64,000 bases of DNA from Trichostrongylus colubriformis. Lineage: Eukaryota > Nematoda > Chromadorea > Rhabditida > Trichostrongylidae. The stretch lies in assembly GCA_963978905.1 (NCBI GenBank), contig OZ022260.1:49311551-49375550 (forward strand). The letters are read 5' to 3'. The notes beneath the pieces are model-generated. The model was not told the DNA's origin and searched no databases. It saw only the letters and a list, made by a program, of their open reading frames with translations. Shown here one piece after another: positions 9,947 through 20,687 of this stretch; the first letter of the stretch is position 1; every line of letters begins with the position of its first letter. The translations under genes were made by a program, and so were the position numbers.

Positions 9947-10293
9947 CGGGTTGTTATTTATCCCTTATCTGCTTGCCATAAATTATTTATGGAATTTCAA
10001 ATCGCTAAGTCGTCTGTTATGTTGTTTAGTGGACATCTCTAAGGTGTCGTCAGACTTTTACGTTATCTTTCCAACTAATGCCATTGTGAAATCGGTACGG
10101 TAGTGACAAGTAGAGATTTTACCATGGTGATGTTGCAGGGATCAAGTTCTAGACGTATTTCCTTCAAGGCATCATGGCCTTCCATGTCTCCGTGCTCGGC
10201 TGATTAGTACCGTATTCGTCTGGCAGGGTAACATGTATGTGTACATTGTTTGGTCCCACACACTACATAAACTGAGTAATTTTCAAAAGCTAT

Positions 10294-10457
10294 GGCTACC
10301 GCCAGTTTTTGCAATTTGCGATTTTTGCAGTTTTGCTGTGTCGCGGCTCCGCGCGCGAAGTTGCGTCATTGCACAATCTCCAGGTCGTATCGCTTGCGAA
10401 AGTGCGACGTCGCAAAATCGCAAAATCGCAAAATTGAAAAACGATCTGACGGCGACC
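10294..10457. mobile_element. Foldback element built around CGCAAAAT repeats
   Basis: The ends GGCTACCGCC and GGCGACC are inverted. The arms are an imperfect palindrome: GCAATTTGCGATTTTTGC on the left pairs with the tandem CGCAAAAT units at 10413-10436 on the right. It is a non-coding MITE-like structure. Confidence 0.5.
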
Positions 10458-11923
10458 TCATTACTACTACTCTGCTATGGTCTTTTACTTTGACCTAGCT
10501 CCCATGTAGTTTAGGCGGTAAACATGTGTCTCGGAGTTGTGACAAGTTTCCGTAACCGCTTCGTAGCTGGTGGATTCCGTTGATACCGTAGGATTCTAAT
10601 GGAGGTCCTGTGAAGCGTTTCTTGAAGAGTTTTGTGTGCTTCCTTACTAGGGTCTGTTGGAGCATTTATGTTCCGGTTGGCATTCACGGACGCTCAACCC
10701 TTGAGCGGCTTTCTGCTCCACGCAATCATTCACCTGGTGCTTCTCTGCTAAATCTTACTGAATTCTTTATTTTCAGCTTTTTTATGTTTCTCTTGTATAT
10801 CCTCCTTTACGGAGTATCTTTTTTGCAGGTACTTGTCATTGGTGTGGCATGCCGTTTCAACATACCAAATAAATTAATAAGTAAATAAATGGTACTGAGA
10901 CGCATGGCATGTCTCAAAACAGCTAGTGAGCACTCCTCTTACAGAACTGATCCCTCTCACACGTTTTGATAGATCAAAGATAAACAAGAAGACTAAAAAA
11001 GGAGTCACGGTCTTATCTGCATTGACCTTCCTAGCATGAAAAGTGTAAGGGTGAAGTATTTGCGAGAAGAATCATCGAAAAAATTCATCAGAAAAATAAG
11101 AATGCAAGAAAGAAAGGGGAAGAAATGGGAAATTCAATCTAGCTAGAAATTATCAGGTGACTGCCTCCTTGGAGCAGAAAGAAACGGGAGAGTTGACTAA
11201 TAGTGTATGCCAGTCGAAAAAATAAATGCTGCAAGAAACTAGATTTCCTCTTTTTTTGTTGTTTTTTTTTGCTTTATCAGGCATTCTCAATATGAGGGAT
11301 TGCGGGAGAACCCTAGAGGTAGTAGACAGAGGGTGATAACAGCTGATAAGTCGCGTCGAAAGGCGAATGTCACCAACTCGTTTCGCTTTTTGCGTTGATG
11401 TGTACCGAGGTTCGGAATTCTCCTAAGCAGAAATATTCCTTAACTTCAATATTTAGATATTGCTCACCTATCAGTGAATAGGGAAAACTTATTGGCCACG
11501 CGGTATTGGTATATTGATTGATTGTGATGGCCATTGATTATTGACTAGATATTGGCGATGATTATTGGCGATGGTTTGAGGTGGCGATGAGATATTGCTA
11601 CTAGAACGGGATACCATAAGAAATAAGAATATATATTTATTGAATACTAATAACGAATAATCTACCTCAATTAACACCAGTAGGACGCTACCGCTTCGGT
11701 ACAAGATAGCGGATACGATTTTTGTACAGCGGTCTACAAGATAATGTTATTGAGAGGTCGACTATTCAATAGCAAGAAAACCTTACCGCGGTCGAAAGGG
11801 GAGGGAATATTGTGTTCGTACTGCAGCTAACAGTAGACAGAAGGACGCAACAAGTAAGTAAAGTGTTGGAATAGCAGAAAGTCGAAGCGAGCGAAAGCCC
11901 GAGCTAGAGCCAGAACCAGGGTC
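10458..11923. other. Intergenic, no gene recognised
   Basis: AT-rich sequence with several A/T runs and an AATAAATTAATAAGTAAATAAA-like stretch near 10867-10888. An open frame at 10610-10888 is hydrophobic and low in complexity. I see no credible exon. Confidence 0.4.
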
Positions 11924-12200
11924 AAGCGTCCAATTGAGGAAAATTTTCAAAAAATACGACCCCCCCCCCCCAAAAAAAAGGGGCCCCAATACGACCCCCT
12001 TTTCCACTTCTTCTGTGGTTTCTCCCAAGCCAGGCGATCCATCACGGAAATTAAGAGCCTAAAAAACACTAAGACCAAACCAAACTCCTGACAAGGGAGA
12101 GAAATAAGAACCCAACAAAACTCAGTAGTCATGTTCCAACAAAATCGACAGGGATAGTGAGGTACACCGAAAGGGAATATAACACTCACTGTACATGGTA
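11924..12200. repeat. Dispersed repeat with poly-C core (pair of 48645-49040)
   Basis: AGGGTCAAGCGT, a run ending AAAATACGAC and 12 C bases (11960-11971) recur in the same order at 48645-48700. Similarity continues past the tract to GGAATAAGAACCCAGCAAAA-like text near 12100 and 49010. A related poly-C stretch sits at 13598-13635. It is non-coding and diverged. Its element class is unknown. Confidence 0.6.
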
Positions 12201-12282
12201 AAACTTTGAGTATGTTTCCCAGTCATAAAAGAGGATTATGAAAAGGAAAATACCAATGCATTCAAAGTTATGTATCAGACAG

Positions 12283-12668
12283 TATATTTGCGAAAAGTGC
12301 TTGCCATTTGAACATGCCTGATGCCAAGAGGACCGTCAAAATGAGGTGATATCAAAGTAGAAGTGCTTTCTGTAGTCAGCAGAAAAAGCTCAACCAATTG
12401 CGAAATTGGATTTCCCCAAGGGATTCGAACAATAGTCTTCAGCCTATTGAGCGAGACCCTTACCTCTCCGTCAAGCGACTGCTGACAGTTCATTGGCTTG
12501 TGGTGTATTTGAGCCGACTTTCGTCGAAAAACGGCCGCTCAAAAACCCTTCTCACAGAATCGTTCTGCAAATTTGGAATGCAGTTTCGAGATCAGCGTCC
12601 GAAAATGCATCGGACAAAATGTGTCCCATTCCGAATGGCCACTTCGACCTCGGGTCCTTCCCTTGTAA
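12283..12668 (+). repeat. Dispersed repeat family R2, longest copy
   Basis: The core 12551-12665 (GAATCGTTCTGCAAATTTGG through CCATTCCGAATGGCCACTTC) recurs at 32194-32318 (minus), 32997-33113 and 48512-48626. Its left part, 12283-12560, matches 47200-47480 in reverse orientation. The copies are roughly 70-85 percent alike by eye. There is no terminal inverted repeat and no enzyme. Confidence 0.75.
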
Positions 12669-13082
12669 ATTTGGACACATTTGAATACTTCAAACTTTAC
12701 CTAGAGCCCATCTTTCAAACATCTGTAAACTGTTTTCCTAATAACTCCCTCAGGCCTATCTATTGGCCGCTTGCTTTCCCCAATGGTTGCTCAGTTCTCG
12801 ATATGGGTTTCCAGATGAGGATTAGATGAGGAAAATTTTGAAAAATTGAAGTGTTCCACTTTAATTGGTCATAACTCCTTCAAACTTAACCATACGAGTG
12901 CATTTTTCCGAGCACGGGGTCTGCGAGGTTGCCGCTTTCGGAAGACTACCTGAGCTATGCCATATCTTCAAAATGAAGCGAGAAAAATTCAAGAAATCAG
13001 TTGAGAAAAAAATTTTTCTTTGAATTTGCGAGATCTTCCCAAGATTCTTCCAAAAAATTGATTCATTGTTACTGAAATTTCT

Positions 13083-13472
13083 CTAGTATGCATCCTTCGC
13101 TCTCGGAGGCCTAGTGGGCGGGCGAGAAGCGTCGGTCAGCTTCTCTGTGGCGCCATGCATGAGGATTTCATCCACATTCTCAATGAATACAAACGTTTCT
13201 CCGGCCCGCATAGTGGCCGCTAACACTAGATTACGTACTTGCGATCGTAGTAAGATATGAAAGAAGTCTATGTCCCCTAATTTTTCGTTTTCATCCCATT
13301 GTTTTTGGAGTGTCCATCCACGGTGGTACCCGTCGATAGATATCGCTTTCCACGGATAATCGTTGAATTTCGGAGGTGCCTCTGTACGTGGTTTCGGTAT
13401 CAGGAGACCAGTGAATGGATTATTGGCATAGACCGGTTTCGTTGAGGATCGCGCCATGCATGAGGTTTCCAT
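13083..13472 (-). CDS. Intact single-exon ORF of 129 codons, unrecognised
   Basis: On the minus strand an open frame runs from ATG at 13472 (good context, ACCATGG) to TAG at 13083. Codon use looks coding-like and the composition is balanced, with aromatic and acidic segments (DYPWKAISIDGYHRG, KQWDENEKLGDIDFF, ETFVFIENVDEIL) and a proline/arginine-rich end. I see no signal peptide, membrane segment or known motif. The 15-base string GCGCCATGCATGAGG occurs near both ends of the ORF (about 13150 and 13450). It sits between poly-C dispersed repeats, so it may be a retrocopy, a gene of an unknown mobile element or a small real gene. No function is assigned. Confidence 0.4.
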   Translation of the reverse strand: METSCMARSSTKPVYANNPFTGLLIPKPRTEAPPKFNDYPWKAISIDGYHRGWTLQKQWDENEKLGDIDFFHILLRSQVRNLVLAATMRAGETFVFIENVDEILMHGATEKLTDASRPPTRPPRAKDAY

Positions 13473-13930
13473 GGTGATTAACTTAAACTAGTTTCGATTC
13501 GCACCCAATTAGTCAGTTTTATCATTTCTCCCCTCATACTTTAGACGGTTCAGCCTGAGAAATTCCGTTGATCACTGCCTACCTCGATGTTTACGACCTC
13601 CCCCCCCCCTCCTAGCGGACCAAATACGACCCCCCTCGTTGAGGATTCCTCAACGGAGGTTTGATTCTGGCCAGAACCCCGGGTGTGGCGGTTCAGTGGA
13701 TTTTATTATGAGGCAGAATAGACGAGATGATAATATATTTATCTGATAGAGACAGTAAGGAGAGCAAACCAAAGTCTTGCTCGTGACGTTGGAAAAGAAG
13801 CGAATGAGGCCTACTATCTTGTGAGGCCGTTGATCCTGTGGATCATAAGTACGGACGCCCGTATAGAACGTCGTCTCAGACAACGAGACGACGATGGACT
13901 GGCATCGTCGTGATAGACGACGATACCGGG

Positions 13931-14149
13931 TGTACCCTTATGTTAGGATTTCGCACGATGACGAGCGGCGTGCGACGCAGTGTGTGCGAGCTATGCCCGT
14001 CGCGTAGTTGGGTCTTGAAACGATTACACGGTAATGCTAGGGGCGCGATACGCAGCTGACTTCGGTACCCCACAACATGGCGCCTTTAACTCGTTCGCAT
14101 TGCTTCGCTTGTGACATGTCGCGGTGCGAAATCCAGACATAAGGGTACA
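13931..14149. mobile_element. MITE family M1, copy 1
   Basis: The inverted ends begin TGTACCCTTATGTTAGGATT and close with the complementary AAATCCAGACATAAGGGTACA. A second copy with the same ends lies at 30421-30580. The interior (ACGAGCGGCGTGCGACGCAG) is shared by both copies. No coding capacity. The target duplication is not clear. Confidence 0.75.
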
Positions 14150-14298
14150 CGCCCAGGATCCAAAGGCTTGCAGCTGGTTACATACCGGAGCGTGTGACTC
14201 ATCAGTTGAGAACCATGCGCATTATCCGGAACGTTCCTCAAGATCACCCTGAAGATAGAGAAATAAGAGAAGACCGCAATCGATACTCTATCCTGCTA

Positions 14299-15580
14299 TT
14301 AGGTTGTTGCAAAATTAATTTTGGTTTCAAGGTATGTATAAATAAGTAGATTTTTTATCCTGAATTATTCCATCCCAAGGAACGCCAGGCATACCGTTTG
14401 GTGGGTTTTTTTCTGCTCTTTCAGAAACTTCTATGAATGTCGCTCTAAGTTTTCCAGCAGGCCTTTTCCAGGGCTGCGTATAATCATGAACCGACGCGAC
14501 TATCGAGTCATCATGCTTTATGAGTTTAAATTGGAACACTCCGCAGCGGAGGCAGCTCGTAATCTCAGCACTGTTTTTGGGACGAATTGTCCTTGCGAAC
14601 GAACAGTGGAGCTCTGGTTTAAAAAATTTGCTTCTGGCGATTTTGATCTCGAAGAGAAGTCGGGTCGCAGCCGCAGGTCATCGCTTAATGATCAAGATTT
14701 AAGGAGAGCCGTCGAAGCAAATCCGGAGACGAATACTCGTACGTTAGCAGAAGACCTAGGCGTACATTACTCTACAGTGGTCAGACATTTGCTGACAATC
14801 GGCAAGGTGAAGAAGATGTCGAAGTGGGTGCCTCATGACCTGACCGATGAGCAGCGTCTGGCACGTTTCGACACCTGCTCTAATCTCCTAGTTCGCCATA
14901 AAAATGAGCCATTTGTAAACCGTATTATAACTGTAGATGAAAAATGGGCTCTTTATGATAACAGGAAGCGGGGATTAGTCTGGGTAGATAAGGATGCTCC
15001 TCCAAAAACTTTTCCTAAACCCGACCTTCACCCTAAAAAGGTTATGATTACTGTGGTGGCGTTGTAAAGGTGTAATCCATTACAGTTTCTTGCAACCTGG
15101 TCAGCCAGTCACAGCAGAGTCTTACTGTTGTGATCTGGAGCAAATGTATAGAAAGTTGCAAAAATTGTGGCCGGCGGTGGTGAATAGAGGAGGGCCGATC
15201 CTGTTGCAGGACAACGCAAGGCCACACACCTCACAAATCACTCGGTAAAAATTGACCCACTTGGGTATAGAAGTTCTCCCTCACCCAGCGTATTCTCCCG
15301 ACCTTTCCCCAACAGACTATCGCTTTTTTCGAGCCCTCAATTCTCATCTGCGTCAGAAACAATTTACTAATTTAGACGATTTTGAATGTGCCTTCCTTGA
15401 CTTCGTTGATTCTCGTGATAGTAGTTTTTATAGTGAAGGCTTAGGTTTACTGCCTGTTCATTGGCAAAAGTGTGTAGATTCTGATGGTTTTTACTTCGAT
15501 TAATAAACTTGTGTTTAAGCTGAGTTATAGTAGTTTGAAGTATGCTGTCCATTTCCGAAATTAATTTTGCAACAACCTAA
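14299..15580 (+). mobile_element. mariner (Tc1/mariner) transposon, 1,282 bp, inactive
   Basis: The 5' and 3' ends are inverted (TTAGGTTGTTGCAAAATTAA at both ends, one mismatch in the next bases). The element is flanked by TA at 14297-14298 and 15581-15582, the duplication expected for this superfamily. The length is that of a full mariner. It carries a broken transposase (next entry), so it can move only in trans. Confidence 0.95.
14486..15503 (+). pseudogene. mariner transposase pseudogene (DD34D type)
   Basis: The first 193 codons are open: an N-terminal helix-turn-helix region, the WVPHDL motif near residue 114-119 and the first catalytic aspartate in TVDEKW (residue 151). A frameshift at about 15050-15063 then moves the reading frame, and an in-frame TAA stands at 15246. 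The downstream frame still shows the second aspartate in LLQDNARPH and the third in YSPDLSPTDY, and ends at 15503. The remaining sequence is well kept, so inactivation looks fairly recent. Confidence 0.93.
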
Positions 15581-15582
15581 TA

Positions 15583-17779
15583 ACATACTCATTAGAAAAG
15601 CTTTTCCGCCAGATATTTATAAGGTAGCAATTTGTATGATTCTTGAGCGCTAACGATCACAGGTCTTTCGTGAAATACGGGAACATTAGTGATGGATGAT
15701 CTAATTGGATAACGATTAATAAGGGCTGATAAGAGCCAATAGTAATTGCGTGAATGAAATTCGTGGGGCTGCTCACTAATGCAACGCGACCACTAAAACT
15801 AAAGTGACTGATGCTTGGTGCATCTAGAAGGGCACATCTTCTAATATCGGTTGCAGTCACGTATCGACCGCCATATTGTCAACCCTTCCTAATAGTAGAG
15901 GCTATTTCAAGTTGGATGAAAAATTTTTATGATGATTCTGAACAATATGTATTTTATCATTACTTTTCCATTCGACCTCCTTGATTTTGAATGACCGTGT
16001 GGGTGTTCGGGGCACGATTACTGGACGCAGGTATTCAACGTAGAGCTTTGCCCACTCCCGTCGAAAGGCAGCTTTGAGGAACTCAGAACTTCGATGAGGT
16101 GTTGCGCAGGCCTTCTCATCCCAACATCCTTGAACGGTTTAGTCTGTAGGGATAACACAGGGTGAGGAGCATCTTGTTTGAAAAGACCGTCCTCACATGC
16201 TCGTTAGTTCATGTCCTATCATCGACTCCTACCCTCAAGCGCCACCATCCGAAACCGAGGGTACCGAATTGAAAAGTGATGATAAACAACTGTTCAAAAT
16301 CGTTCGTGTGTTCAAAAATCATGTTCAAATGTTCAAATTCAAAATCGTATTTATTTATTCATCTATTCATTTATTTATTATCGGTATTAACGCGATATGT
16401 AATGTCGTTAGGTCATATAATGTCACCCTATTTTCGTTCATTTTATTATCTCCGTTTATTTTATTAACTCCAGATATTCCGTTTTTTTTAGTGTGCGACA
16501 GTATTAATGCTCAACCTGTACATACACAGCTGCTTCTACGAATCAGCATTGGAATCACATGAAGGGCACATCTTTGAAGCAATTCTATTCAGGACCTTGC
16601 GGAAGGCCAGGTGGTGTAACGGCAAATGCGCCGCTTTCACTAGCATGGTATGGGAGCAGATCTTGGATCACCATCCAAGCCAGTCAATCATTCCTTTGTT
16701 TCAGGGTCGGTGCTGTGATGATGTCAGCCCAGTTCAGGAGCATGAAAACACTACCTTTTAATCACTTGCTTCCGAAAGTAGCGCATCTAAAATACACTGA
16801 ACGACGCCGCATTCCATCCATTTACTTTATGATGTTCATGCTCATTTTATGGTGGTTTGCTGTGAAGAATCACACCTTTTGATGTATTCCGGGCATTATG
16901 AATGTCACTGCCATCACTTATGTCTCATTATTGGTGGTTGCCTATGCAAAACACTGCTTATTGATGATTGAAGATAAGGAATGTGATGAATTCAAAAAAG
17001 ATTCGCCATTTCTTCGGAAGCACTGATGGCTACTCTGTGCAGAACCATCCACCCATTATGGAATTGAAGAATGAGGGTATGAGGGAATGAGGACATGCGA
17101 GCATAAGATTGACGCAATTTGTCAACGAACGTAATCTTCCACTGATCTTATTGTGGGCACCAGATTGGATGAACACGATCTCTTCTTTTTCTATCGGAAA
17201 TTGCTTGCTGCTGCACTCGGATTACGCGCGAGCCGTCCACGGGCTGACCACCTCGGGCTTCTCACGTCCAGATTGCTCATGCTACTTCCATTACTCACTT
17301 CTCTCTAACCCTATCTTAGCCTATCCATGCCTTCATCACAAGCACCTAAAATTTTTGAAATTTTTCTTGAAAAAACCTTGACTCGCAGCTGACGATGGAG
17401 CCAAGAGTTTTTGTCGAGGACTCCTCTCAAATATTTCGTGAGAAACCTTGCCAACTTGTCATTCCTCCTTGAGAATAAAAGATTTTGAGGCATCGAAATC
17501 CAAAAGAATTTATCCAATTCGAAGTGTTCACAGCCCCCCTTATTACTTCTCAAGAATATGCCTATAACTTTCCGATTGTTAACGTCCTTTCCCAAAATAT
17601 TTAAAAAATGAATACATTTCTCATGATCGTTTGACTAGATAACTAAATGATGTTTGTTAGTACCGGCCTGCCTGTGTGTGTGTCTATTTGTTGATCTTCT
17701 ACCGTAATCCACTCCCATCTGTCACTGTGTGGGCACCACATAATTATATTAGCCAGACTGCCTTCGGACCATCACCATT
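15583..17779. other. Intergenic, no gene recognised
   Basis: AT-rich with (TATT/CATT)n-like text near 16345-16460. A tRNA-like A-box string (GGTGGTGTAACGGC) at 16609-16622 is not followed by a convincing B box. No exon is supported. Confidence 0.4.
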
Positions 17780-17909
17780 GCCAGTCACTCTAAATGCTCA
17801 CGGCTTTGGCATCGTGTCAACTGCCTATTAAACTGACAGATTGCCAAAGCCGTGTACTTAATCTGGACAATAATAAACACTGAACGAAAGCAAAAAAGCT
17901 GTGACTGGC
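17780..17909. repeat. Small nested inverted repeat
   Basis: An outer 9-bp pair GCCAGTCAC/GTGACTGGC (17780-17788, 17901-17909) encloses a perfect 13-bp pair CACGGCTTTGGCA/TGCCAAAGCCGTG (17799-17811, 17842-17854). It is probably a decayed MITE. Confidence 0.55.
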
Positions 17910-18267
17910 GGTCGGCTGTACTCCTATAAAGGTAATGATTGAAATGGGCTTACCAGTACGATACTTAGAAATACGTGCTTCATCTAACGGTTCCCCCTAA
18001 GATCGCTCAGCCCGGCCATCAATTTTTCAGAATTATTTTGTTTGTTAAAATTGCCCTCATTCCGATTAGGCGTAATAAGTACTTTTTGAAATCCACTTGA
18101 GTCCTTGTAGTTTGAAGCGAATCCGAGTATTCGCTATCGGGTCATTATTCTTGTGATAGGCGAGTGGTTGATTACCTATACTGCGTTTATTCAGTGCAGA
18201 TTAAGAGCGGCATGTATTCTTTGCCGGAAACAAAGAATACATATCCTACCTTATGCTGTCCTTTCAG

Positions 18268-18460
18268 GCTGGAGACTATGCTGGCAGGCCAGAAACATCT
18301 GGACGACGGCGGATCACAAGGTTTCGAAAAAGGAATGCAAACAAAATTTTATTCCATTTCTGAAGAAAACGGTCTAGTGAAGCAATTAAAGTTCGTCGGA
18401 ATGTTCGATCTGGCGGAGCAAAGTCATCTGCTAAAGCCTTTCACCACCTTAGAAGCCTGA
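18268..18460 (+). CDS. Possible terminal exon of an unrecognised gene
   Basis: A strong acceptor (GTCCTTTCAG) is followed by a 64-codon open frame ending LLKPFTTLEA and TGA at 18460. The frame continues upstream to 18164 without stops. Its composition is protein-like (FEKGMQTKFYSISEENG, LKFVGMFDLAEQ), but I recognise no family and find no convincing upstream exons. It may be chance. Confidence 0.25.
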
Positions 18461-20687
18461 GTTTTTTTTGAGTCATTTTACGCAGCCTATCCCATGCGTA
18501 TGAGCAGAATTGCGCACAGAGCCTTCGTGTTCTGTAGCAATAAGGAGCTTCCATTCCGTTTAAGGGCTTGTTAGTTCTCTACATGCAGCCAGTATGTCAG
18601 CGACTAGTACGTCATTGTCACAATCGGTACCACCCCAGTGCCAACAGGGCCCCCCATGTCTTTTTTCGGGCTGTAGGGAGTTACCGAGTCAGCTTCACCA
18701 ACCTATCGTAGAATGATTATTGCGAAAATTTCCCAATTATCTCCTTTCTCTGTTTTTAGCAAGCAAAAGTAAAGAAAACGCAGAAGGGTGCCAGCGATGA
18801 AATTGGGCCCTGCCCAAGTTGAACAATTCTTGCACTCTTCCAGGTCAGCCACACTTGTAGTTGACCACTAATTCGTGTTTGGAGGAGAGCCAAATCTGTA
18901 AAACACTTTATAAACCATAAACCAAATATACCCTGAAATCCCTGCACATCTCTTAGTGAAGATGGAAAAGCATGACGCTCCCGAATTTGCAGTTGAGAGT
19001 GAATAATCCCGTCACTTTCTCCATGAGTGACGAATAAAAATTATATAAATTTCTTCTGAGATAAATTGTGAGCAATCAAATTATTTCTATCGACATACCT
19101 GTACAGTATTCTCACCACCAAATACTACAGTACTCCAAAGATAGCAACCTTGTATTCCTCCGGCAAGGTTCGCTCTGACTGGGCTCATTACCACTACCAC
19201 AATAACGCGCTCAACAAATTAGTACGCTGGGTTAATTACCAGCTAGTGAAGCGATCATCACCTCAGCCGTAAATTCGCATGTTAAATGCTATCGGCCACT
19301 TATTTGCCACCATCCCTTCCACCATCCTGCTCTCTCTCATGCAGGCAGACGCAGCACGAGCACTGCCTGAGGGCTTTTAGTGCTCTGACTCATAGGAGTG
19401 GGAGAAGGGGATCGTGTATGGTAGGCTTTTTTGTGGTGACGGCGACGACGACGACGACGATAGAACCGACCGACCGGCGAATATGTAAATTTTCTACGTG
19501 GGAGTTTCTGTTTTCCGATTGCAAGCTATTGATCGATAATAACTTTCAGACACTGTACCGGCCAGGACTGGCAGACAACACCATGGGTTGACTGACCCTC
19601 GATAATCCTCCATCCCATGTTTTCCCTGAGCCCGATTACCGTATCGCAACGTCAGCGATCATGCTGTGGTGTTTGTCGCCGAAAAGCCATACTGGGGAAA
19701 TTAACCGCTGCTATAATATTTTAATAACATTCAGATGGACCCTCAAAGGTTTCGAGAAAAGTCGAACGGATTTCCATATGCCTTAAATAAACTATTGTTT
19801 GAGGTGCTGTAGAATGAGTCGGTTAGAGCTCTGAGGGAGTGAGCGAACCGCGTCAGCGAATCCCATAAAAGTGCGCTTCTCTCACGAGATTATGGAAATG
19901 AGAGGGCAAGACGGAGAGCGGTGTGGCGGCAACTGCCGTCAAGCAGAGCCCACCCCAAACATGTACCTCATGGATTATCTCAGGTGACACAAGTTCCCGT
20001 GTGTGGGAGCACCGCCAGCCAGCATGAGCGCTGTGAGAACCTCTGACCAATTCCATTTACGGGGTTAACGGATCATCGAGTGTGATGATGCGCGGGGTCT
20101 GCCCAATTCAAGTGATTCACGGCTCTACGCTCATTCTCTGAGCAGCTAGTCAACTCAGTTCAATGGATAGCTCGATTGACCACTAAGTCTTTGAGTTTGA
20201 TATCAGTTTAGGAGACATGACCGAAAGCCTGGGAACAAACGGGCTCTCGGCAGTGTCATCATCAGCCCCTTCATTGAACCCGCTGACACCTCAACGATCA
20301 TGCAACCTGTCTCGGACATAAGCAAGCTGTCCATACGGAGTTGCGTAAGCGCCATACAGCGCAGTGTTTGCGCGGCGCTGATCACCTGGCTGTCGGAGCG
20401 TTCATTCGCAATGCAAATCGCATGCTGTGAGCTCATTCCACGGTAGCCTCAAGTATAATGAGAGCCGCATGGAGCACCTCGAGCAGTAGAAGATCTGAGC
20501 CTCAAATTCAAGACAATCATGGGTTTCTATATCTATAGGGGCTATATGGTGTTTATAGGGGTCGTCCGGTGACGGCGTATGGTAAGCCAGGCGGTGCAGG
20601 GGGCGTAAGGGGGCGGAGCGAGCAGGCGCCGACGAATCACGGGAGGGCGCGCCTTTCTGCTGAAACACATCCCGCCACTCGTCCATA
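18461..20687. other. Upstream region of ceh-6
   Basis: No exon is recognised. There is a short (GAC)n run at about 19439-19460, a perfect octamer at 20411-20418 and a GC-rich stretch at about 20570-20640 (GGGGGCGGAGC). The last two are candidates for promoter elements. No TATA box is convincing. Confidence 0.4.
20411..20418 (+). promoter_or_regulatory. POU octamer ATGCAAAT upstream of ceh-6
   Basis: A perfect octamer lies about 270 bases upstream of the proposed ceh-6 start codon. A second is in intron 1 (20843-20850). They are candidates for auto- or cross-regulation by POU proteins. Chance occurrence is possible. Confidence 0.3.

Noticed and set aside
12398..12829. 143-codon plus-strand open frame
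   Set aside because: It lies within the R2 repeat. Other R2 copies have stops in the same frame.
16609..16690. tRNA-like string GGTGGTGTAACGGC
   Set aside because: No acceptable anticodon stem or B box follows.
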